Part shown: in pieces, positions 57,427 through 64,000 of the stretch
Numbering within the stretch: the stretch's first letter is position 1
Layout: each line of letters begins with the position of its first letter
NCBI GenBank assembly: GCA_000310025.1
Contig: FN649757.1
Coordinates: forward strand, 695,286 to 759,285
Direction: 5' to 3'
Origin: Ectocarpus siliculosus
Taxonomy: Eukaryota; Sar; Phaeophyceae; Ectocarpales; Ectocarpaceae
Length of the DNA stretch: 64,000 nt
Notes under the pieces: model-generated
Seen by the model: only the letters and a program-made list of their open reading frames with translations
The model's database searches: none
What the model was told of the DNA's origin: nothing
Program-made: the position numbers and the translations under genes

Positions 57427-60400
57427 CTAGGCGGCCGAATATTGGGCCCCCTACTGCAGACATATACAAAGACAGATACTCAAGTAGATAGCTGGATAGA
57501 AAGATACACAGATAGACAGATAGCAGCTAGATAGCTAGATAGATAGATCGATAGATAGATAGATAGATAAACGTTAGACAGATAGATAGATAGATAGATA
57601 GACAGATAGATAGATAGATAAACGTTAGACAGATAGATAGATACCTCGGGCGGGGAAGAGGGTATACCCGCACTCCTCGCAGCAGTAAGCCTTCAGCTCC
57701 AACAGGTGCTCCGGCTCCGTCACGATGTGGTCCCACTTCAACTCCGACATCGACGTCTTCTTGAGGCTGCCTCCCTGTCGTCGACACGTCCACATTTCAG
57801 CAAGGTATGAGAAACTGTGGGTATATCTCGAATGGGTGTTAGTCTTTTCTGTGTGAGTGTATTAATTTTTCCTTAATAAGGTATGCGCGACATGTCGACA
57901 TTGCGGCAAGATACAAGACAACATAGGTAAATAGCAGTGACATGTCGACATTTCAGTAAGATATAAGACAGCATAAGGTAAGGAACATTATAATCTATAG
58001 TAGGGGAGCAACGGTGCCAGCTGAGGGTTGGGCGTACATTTGTAGCCGACCGTCTGACGGACCAACACTACATTGTGAGTTTTGATGAGTTCGTGACATT
58101 TGAGATGCGTCGACAAACGGTCCATTTGCGAAACAGGTCCGATGAAAGGCTTCTGACTGGCCCTATTAATAGACTGGTTTTTGAGTAGAAACAGACGACA
58201 TCAACCCCGGACCGTCGTCGAAAAATCGCAAAAAAAACAAGCAAACAAAAAAAGCAAACAAAACAGACAAATTGAGCTGATTTTTTCTTTTCTTACCCTC
58301 ATGACTTGAATTGGTCTCAATTTTCTCGTATCGTAACTTAGAAGTATTTCTCTCTTGTTGGAATGAATGTCCGAACCAAAGAACCGTGAGGGTCTCGGAA
58401 AGAGAGATAGACATAACCCGCACCCCGAAAACCGGCTCTCCTGCTGTAGGTACATCAGTCGTTCATCGCTTTTCAGGACAAAACACATTGACGAGACTCC
58501 TCGCTTCAAAGACATTATGTCAAGAACATCACGAGTTTCCTTATATACTGCTGTATCGAGCAACAAAACCTACGATAGAATAATTCCCAGGTTTGGAGTA
58601 TACACGACCGCTGCACTCAACTAAAATACGATGAAAATCACGGCAAACTATTGCCATCAAGGGCAGCAATTGAGCCAAGCCACGCTATAAGCGCACGACA
58701 CGCAGCGCTAGAGAAAGCAGCAGGCTTATGCTTACCTTGCGGACGAGGTTCCTCACGAAGTGCTGCACGAAGATGAACCCGAAGACCTGCCATGTCCAGA
58801 ACCCGTAGGTCTTCTTGATGACCAGGCCATCCATCTGAGTTCAGCAGAGCGTGATCGTGATGAGGATGATGATGGTTGCAGGGCAGGAAAGGTGCCAACG
58901 GACAGAAAACCATCGGACAATACCAACTACTGCTGTTAACAACGGACAGCAGATCAGCACAATTTCTGTCGAGCTATTGATGTCCATAAAGGCCACCTGC
59001 TGGTCCTGCCAAATTCGGGGTCACTGCTGCTGTATGCTAGCTAATAGACGCAATTCGGTGTGCGCCACATAGGAAATATAAACTGATACTGTTTGATACA
59101 TGCACACTCTTCTCCGCGTTGTATTTTCCTGCTTCTCTTTCCATCAAGCCATCCCACCACTACCCACTAGCCTTAACCTAACCCTAGTAACAATATACTA
59201 TTAATAGTAGGCGTTACCGGTTTCGGTTGCACCCCCCCCCTAACATACCAACATTGATATCCTAGCGTAGGTAGTCCAGCCATCCTGGGTGTGGTTGCAA
59301 CCCCCCCGTTAAGATACTACCATTGATATCCTAGCGTAGGCGGTGTCAGCCATCCTGGGTGCTTATTTTAGCCAACTAGACTACATGTAACTCACCGGCA
59401 TGTATAGCTTGGTGTACTGATCCTGGATCGTCCCGGTTTGCGGGTCCATCATGGACTCCTCCACCAGGCGTTGGGAGGCGTCGAAACTCTCCGCCAGGTT
59501 CATGAACTCCTCTCCCGACTCCTCCCCGATGGTGTCACCCTCTGCCCCCGCTTGTTCCTCGGCAACATCGACGACTTCGTCTTGCTGTACCACCACTGCC
59601 GCTGCGGTCTGGGGTTGGTTAATGGGGCCATTGTTAGGGTTTTTTAGAAAGTAAACATAACCTCGTTCGGGTTTTATTACAAGGGATATTACTTTTAGGG
59701 TTAATGGGTTTCAGACCGAATGAATAGGTTTGTTGTTTGGGTTTCGTTAGGCTGACCAGGGTTATGGTTATTTGGGATACAGGGTTACTCCTTGGTAACG
59801 TCAACGCTTACCCCCGACATGGCGTGCAACCACTGCCGCTGGCGTCTGGGTTGGGGCTCTCGAGTCACCCAGTCAGGGCTATTAATAGGACTAGAATCAG
59901 GGCCAGGGTTGGAGTCAAAAGGGCTATTTAACCAACGCGAGGGAAGGTCAGCGAACGAGGCGCTATACGATACGACATCCTCAACTTGCCATCAAGCATT
60001 TTACCAAGCTAGGACTCACCACAACCACCACCACCACCACCAACAGCACAAACACAAACACAAAGATCTAGTAGTTACCTTCTTCTCCTTGGTCACCCCG
60101 GCCGGTGCCTCAGGCCCACCGTACAAGAAGGGGGTATTGTATTTAGTTACCACTGGCACCCAGAATAGATAAGGGATCAACATGCACATTTTTTCTTCGT
60201 TTGCAATAATATGAAATCGCTATTTCTGTCTACATATAATCCGTAGAAGACCCCCCTCCGATGGAGCCCCCTCAGGGGGTCCCAGTTCATGGCAGATAGA
60301 AGGGTTTTGTGTTTTCAACCGCACTAAGACTGACGTCTTTTCTTGGTCAGCCGGTTAGCGCGGTCGATGCTAACAAAAAAGACATGCACACACGCCCACG

Positions 60401-62151
60401 CACGCAAGCACCGATACAGCAGTCAGTACTTGCAGAGGCTGGCCGGTCGTCAGTGAGGACTTGATCAAAAATCACACAACCGCACGTCATGGGTGACCCC
60501 TTTGTGATCATTATTATCCATCAGAGACCGCGGCAGCGTGGCCTGGTCGGTCTAGTCGTCACCATCACCGGCAAGAGGAAAGGAGAGAAGCAGGAGAGAA
60601 AAACATCCAACTCCAACCGGTCTGTCTCCGCAAGATCAATGTTATTCCGTAGCCTATATACAGTGGCGGCTACGGTTTCAGAGAGACTATTTAAGAGAAA
60701 TTATCGATTCAAGAGAGTCTAACTGCCTTGTCACGACCATGAGAAATACTTACATGTCACAGTACGGTTTAAGAGAAAACCGTATTTAAGAGAGAAATAC
60801 TTGCTTGTCACGACCCTCTCTTGAACCGTAGCCGCCACTGTATGTCGAGGGTGCTGCCCAAGTTTCTTTCATGCGTGTGTTCGGGATACCATTGTACAAG
60901 TACGGATTGGCTGTCGCGTAGCCTACCACTCGCTTTTGCGGCATCAACGCACAGCACGGGGGGTAAAATCCCGACATTGTACAAGGTCACCTCGACACAC
61001 TCGACTGCTGTCTCGGCACACACCTGCAGGCCTATCTGGCGCAAGTCCGGCCGTCGTCTGGAGCGCTGCTGCACCCGTCGCGTCTCTCCCCCCACTCCCT
61101 CAATCTCTACGTCGCCCCCGCCAGGCCTCCTCACACGCATACAAGTAGACAGACGGTTCTTGGTGTTACCGCTCGGCGAAACGGCATACCCGCCGGTTCT
61201 CCTTAGCCTGCTGTAGCTTCGAGCCGGCCCATCGCCTACTGGGACTGCTTGTTTGATCGCGGGGGGGTGGAGGCGAGTAATGCAGACGAGAGTCAGTCTT
61301 CTGTGTGAGTGCGGGTTTGTGAAGGCCAGATCGTTCGACAGGTCTGTAGACTACCAGGGAGACACCATCTGCTGTATGTAGATATAGGGACACAAAAAAC
61401 AAACACCGAAAATGTGGAACGGCATGGCATGTCATCGAGACTTGATTTGAAGTCTACATGTAAATGCTTCATGTCATTCCCGTTGCCACGAGTAGGAGAG
61501 TGACTGATATTTTTTTCCGGTGTGCTCGTGAAAAATGCAGCAGGCGTCGTATCATATCATATCATATCATACACAAAAGGGTAACGGCGAGCATTCTAAT
61601 TCGTGGGTGATCGGTAGGGTTCCAACTCGTAACACTCTTGCCTTGTTACAAGTTACATCTAAAGGTTGTCATTGGACGCACTGCTGTGTCCGTATGTATT
61701 ATAGCATGCAGCTTTCATGCACACAAAGACGCTGTCGCTTGCTGCAAGTGCGAAAACACCATCAGTCAAGAAGGTACATACGTGAGCGACTGCAATTGGG
61801 AACTAAGGGTACAACAGCAGGCTGCCGTCAACCTCTCTTCGGTCGAACCGTCACACATAGGCATCCTCCTAGAGAGGGAGCAACGCCAGACCTACAACAG
61901 CGATCACGTTGTTCAACGAATAGAAGACTCAATGCTGATAGATCGGGTTGATCCGAGCCGCTCGTCCTGCTTGACTTGCAAACGACATCGGTCGGCCGAA
62001 TAAAGAAGCGAAAGCTTGTGTGCTTTGTCTCACCTGGCGAAGAGCTCTGCCCCCTTGCGCACGAAGAGAGTGCTGGTCGATGCTGCTGAGTTGTGACAAC
62101 GAACGCGTGCGTGTTGGCCCCAAGGGCCAGCGCAAGCACCAGGCCCAGCAT
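54944..62151 (-). CDS. Plastid-targeted rubredoxin-domain protein
   Basis: Model on the minus strand: 62151-62034, 61244-61170 (tentative), 60152-60079, 59608-59396, 58834-58736, 57774-57645, 56842-56730, 56300-56151, 55180-54944; about 402 aa, all phases closing. The N-terminus MLGLVLALALGANTHAFVV is a signal peptide followed by Phe, the heterokont plastid-import signature. Residues about 190-265 hold a rubredoxin-type fold: CEECGYTLFPARG, then FKCPECDAPRSSFFD. The two CxxC pairs (about Cys225/228 and Cys251/254) bind one iron in this family and transfer electrons. It is preceded by an acidic segment (DVAEEQAGAEGD) and a conserved-looking aromatic stretch (GFWTWQVFGFIFVQHFVRNL). The C-terminal 130 residues are Ala/Pro/acidic, ending in an Asp run. 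Relation to photosystem-assembly rubredoxins is possible but unproven, since no C-terminal TM is seen. Exon 2 is chosen only by phase and may be wrong. Confidence 0.82.
56609..56645. repeat. (AGC)n/(AAC)n microsatellite
   Basis: About ten CAGCAG units flanked by CAACAA, in intron 7 of the rubredoxin-domain gene. Confidence 0.9.
57288..57430 (+). mobile_element. SINE-like dispersed repeat, copy D with (CAA)n tail
   Basis: GTTAGCTTGTGACCACGGAA, TGCGTCAGTTGGACTG, ACATCGGAAGGTACTGAGCG, GAGACCAGAACGGTTGTTAA, then GATGAAGACAACAACAACAA. It lies in intron 6 of the rubredoxin-domain gene. Confidence 0.8.
57481..57642. repeat. (GATA)n-type microsatellite
   Basis: Interrupted TAGA/GATA units, with the block GATAAACGTTAGACAGATAG duplicated, directly abutting the donor of exon 6 of the rubredoxin-domain gene (57644). 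Confidence 0.95.
57781..57985. repeat. Repeats of the rubredoxin-gene exon-6 acceptor region
   Basis: ACATGTCGACATTTCAGTAA and variants occur at about 57785 (beside the functional acceptor), 57892 and 57942. The last two extend through AAGATATAAGACAGCATAAG. On the gene strand these are pyrimidine-rich branch/acceptor-like segments. Confidence 0.7.
59225..59361. repeat. Direct duplication of about 68 bp
   Basis: GGTTGCACCCCCCC, CATTGATATCCTAGCGTAGG and GCCATCCTGGGTG occur twice in tandem in intron 4 of the rubredoxin-domain gene. Confidence 0.9.
59820..59856 (-). repeat. Copy of rubredoxin-gene exon-4 acceptor and exon start
   Basis: ACCACTGCCGCTGGCGTCTG followed by GGTTGGGG closely repeats ACCACTGCCGCTGCGGTCTG followed by GGGTTGG at 59590-59617, the true exon-4 border. 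Both copies keep a minus-strand CCCAG acceptor. The copy lies upstream of the exon in intron 3. Confidence 0.7.
60319..60374. repeat. Dispersed repeat of about 58 bp, copy 2
   Basis: ACCGCACTAAGACTGACGTC and TTGGTCAGCCGGTTAGCGCG match 13739-13797, in the same orientation, in intron 2 of the rubredoxin-domain gene. Confidence 0.75.
60661..60840. mobile_element. Tc1/mariner-type MITE
   Basis: Ends CAGTGGCGGCTACGGTTTC and, on the minus strand, CAGTGGCGGCTACGGTTCA, each flanked by TA (60659-60660 and 60841-60842). The 180-bp interior contains several TTTAAGAGAGAAATAC-like subrepeats and no transposase. CAGTGGCGG termini with a TA target duplication are typical of the Tc1/mariner superfamily. It lies in intron 2 of the rubredoxin-domain gene. 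Confidence 0.87.
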
Positions 62152-63642
62152 GCTCCTTTCCTGACAATCCACTCCAGCAGACAGACTGCTACTACAAGCA
62201 GCGATGATACAAAGTGCCCTCTCCTATGCCAGCGCCACCCTTTGTACCAGGGCGGTATGGAACCCAGCGTTCCTTAAGCCTAGGGAAGAACTGCGTTCCT
62301 GTTTCTGTTGCAAGCCTGTCTGGTAAGCTATCGCGAAGTCTCTTGCTAGTTGTTGTGTTTGCCACGCGGCGCCTTGGCGTGGGGGCTCCGAAAATTCTGA
62401 TGGGTATGCGGGGGTCATTTACAAACGCCGTCTGCGGCTCCCCTGGCGACTGCTGCTAAGCTGCGTCTGCTACACTATAGGCTGCATCTCCTGCCTGAGG
62501 ATCACTGAGGAGGCGAGGGAAGTGTTTGCTCTAGGTCTGAGCACGCGCCGGGACCGTCGTGTTCTTCATAGAAAGGCCGTGCTACAGCAATTCAACCATC
62601 CACAGGTGCGTATTGCCCCATCAATCAAAGCGGCAACCGATAACTAGCCCACTAAATAATGGTAGACTATTAGACCGGCCTCCTCATCCCATATGGCCGT
62701 ATCCCGGAACAGCAGTAGTGAACTCCTGTGGCAGAGGTCCTAGTTTGACGGCTCCCTGTCCAGCGAGATTCCCTGCATAGCGGTTACATAGTCTCGAGGC
62801 ACCGCCGCACCCCTTGTTAGGGCCGCTACATGTACACCAGTCGTACACCTAACAAACAGGTGCTATCCGAGCTCTTTTCAGCAAGGACAATTTTGGTAGC
62901 GATTCAAATTTCGCATAGGTGCCACAAACTTTGCAGCTATAATAATCAAATGCGTAGCTAGAGCTGGTTGATGGAGAGAGGCAAGCTGCAGCGCACAACA
63001 TATCTTCGCCTTGGACGAAAGGATTGTTCCTCATACCGCACGCAAACTTTGCAGCTAATCAAATGCGTAGGGCTGATTTTGATGGAAGAGAGGCAAAAGC
63101 TGCAGCGCACGACATATCTTCGCCTTGGACGAAAGGATTGTTCCTCATACCGCACGCGGCTATCGGAAAATACAGAACCGCTCGAAGGCGGTGTTGTCTA
63201 CTTGTGGCAGTCTTAAGTCTCGCCTCTCTCGTTGGGTCTGCTGTACCGTGTAGTACTGCTGTAGACCTTGACCTAGAGCAGCTTGTGAGAGCTTGAAGCT
63301 ACTCTGGAGGATGTACTTGTACTGTAGGCATCCCCGGGTTTCCCGCTCTCTCTCTTATGTACAATCGCTCCTCTGCGTGGTCTCCAGCTCCAAAGCTTTA
63401 CTCTACTCTGTTGCTTGTTTTTAGAAAGTAAACATGACCTCACAGAAAGACTGCCCGTTCGAGATTGTATAACCTCAGCCGTTTCGTAAAATTTAAATTT
63501 AGAGCGTGTAAATAACAGATTTTCTTCGGTACGGCAAGTTGCCGCTGTGTTTTCAACCCGAAATGACTATTGGTTGGTTCACACCCCGCAACTAAACAAC
63601 TGAGTTCACCCGCCTGCCGCGTGACTTGTCAGGCGGTGAAAG
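62152..63642. other. Divergent promoter region (rubredoxin-domain gene / right-edge gene)
   Basis: Head-to-head spacer of 1.5 kb. It contains a tandem duplication (62926-63157) and small T- and C-rich tracts. No TATA box or other element is assigned with confidence. Confidence 0.5.
62926..63157. repeat. Tandem duplication of about 115 bp
   Basis: Units 62926-63043 and 63044-63157 share AAACTTTGCAGCT, AATCAAATGCGTAG, GCAGCGCACRACATATCTTC (R differs) and GGACGAAAGGATTGTTCCTC. The left half is more diverged than the right. Confidence 0.9.
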
Positions 63643-64000
63643 ATGGACAGCAGTCGCGAGGATGAAGAAGATGATGTGCCTGTGGTTCCACCGAGATCCT
63701 CCGGCCGTACTACAGTAAGGGCGGACGGTTCCGCGGCGGTCCCGTTTCCGTCGCCGCTCGCGCCCGCAGAAAGCCAGCCAAAATCACGACCCAACGTCAG
63801 GCCGACGCGAAGCAACAAGCGTTCGGCGAGCGACGCGGGCCACGGCCACGGGGACGCTATCCTCGCCGAGTCCCCCGCAGGATCGTCGGTCGACCATGCC
63901 GAGGAGATCGATCACGCAACCGCTGCCGGCGCAAACGCCGAGCAACCACCGTCGCCTCCGCCGTCGCCGAAAAGACGACGCAGATCAGCTAGACGGGGGG
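63643..64000 (+). CDS. N-terminus of a basic, probably nuclear protein (runs off right edge)
   Basis: The ATG at 63643 opens a frame with no stop to the end of the window (119 codons). Codon use is strongly GC-rich, like the other genes, and the composition is disordered: acidic start (MDSSREDEEDDVPVVPP), Ser/Pro/Ala-rich middle, then PSPPPSPKRRRRSARRG, a typical basic nuclear-localisation cluster preceded by proline-directed SP sites. A GTAAGG after codon 24 is a potential donor, so the first exon could be shorter. No domain is visible yet, and the family cannot be named from this part. Confidence 0.6.
   Translation, partial: MDSSREDEEDDVPVVPPRSSGRTTVRADGSAAVPFPSPLAPAESQPKSRPNVRPTRSNKRSASDAGHGHGDAILAESPAGSSVDHAEEIDHATAAGANAEQPPSPPPSPKRRRRSARRG

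Noticed and set aside
59635-59935. Possible telomere array
   Set aside because: Only scattered TTAGGG-like words; too degenerate to call an array.

Overview
The window reads as nuclear DNA of a brown alga close to Ectocarpus. This is an inference from several signs. Every gene I could reconstruct is broken into many short, G/C-rich exons by introns of roughly 0.3-3 kb with GT-AG (a few GC-AG) borders. Two proteins begin with a signal peptide ending just before a phenylalanine, the heterokont mark for import into a secondary (four-membrane) plastid. One gene belongs to the tryptophan/cysteine-rich ankyrin-like repeat family that is expanded in brown algae and oomycetes. There is an interstitial TTAGGG array, and microsatellites and small non-autonomous elements fill introns and spacers. 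There are no operons, Shine-Dalgarno sites or CRISPR arrays. Exon models were built by hand from splice signals and checked by requiring reading phase to stay consistent across every junction.

Layout. 0-1 kb (-): start of a plastid-targeted protein that runs off the left edge. 1.3-1.7 kb (+): weak coding fragment. 4.7-9.1 kb (+): an unrecognised protein with three NPx(F/L) motifs, six exons in phase. 9.1-14.3 kb: gene-poor spacer with a Tourist-like MITE. 14.3-22.8 kb (-): Spinster-type MFS transporter, eight exons, about 821 aa, with a large acidic/glycine loop. 24.2-37.5 kb (+): RNA polymerase III subunit RPC3 (POLR3C/RPC82), fifteen exons, with an assembly gap inside exon 8. 39.0 kb (-) and 49.0 kb (+): two lysine tRNAs, CTT and TTT. 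41.9-46.7 kb (+): ankyrin-like repeat protein, four exons, 399 aa. 49.4-53.6 kb (+): leucine-rich repeat protein resembling PPP1R42 (LRRC67), eight exons, 371 aa. 54.9-62.2 kb (-): plastid-targeted protein with a rubredoxin-type iron-binding domain, nine exons, about 402 aa. 63.6 kb to the right edge (+): N-terminus of a basic, probably nuclear protein.

The genes are unrelated housekeeping and structural genes (transport, Pol III transcription, flagellar/centrosomal-type LRR, plastid redox) and show no common pathway. The most unusual layer is the repeat content: at least four small inverted-repeat element families, a retroposon-like dispersed repeat with a (CAA)n tail present in four copies, tRNA-A-box-bearing foldbacks, and repeated duplications of 3' splice-site regions (sometimes with the start of the following exon) inside introns of two different genes.
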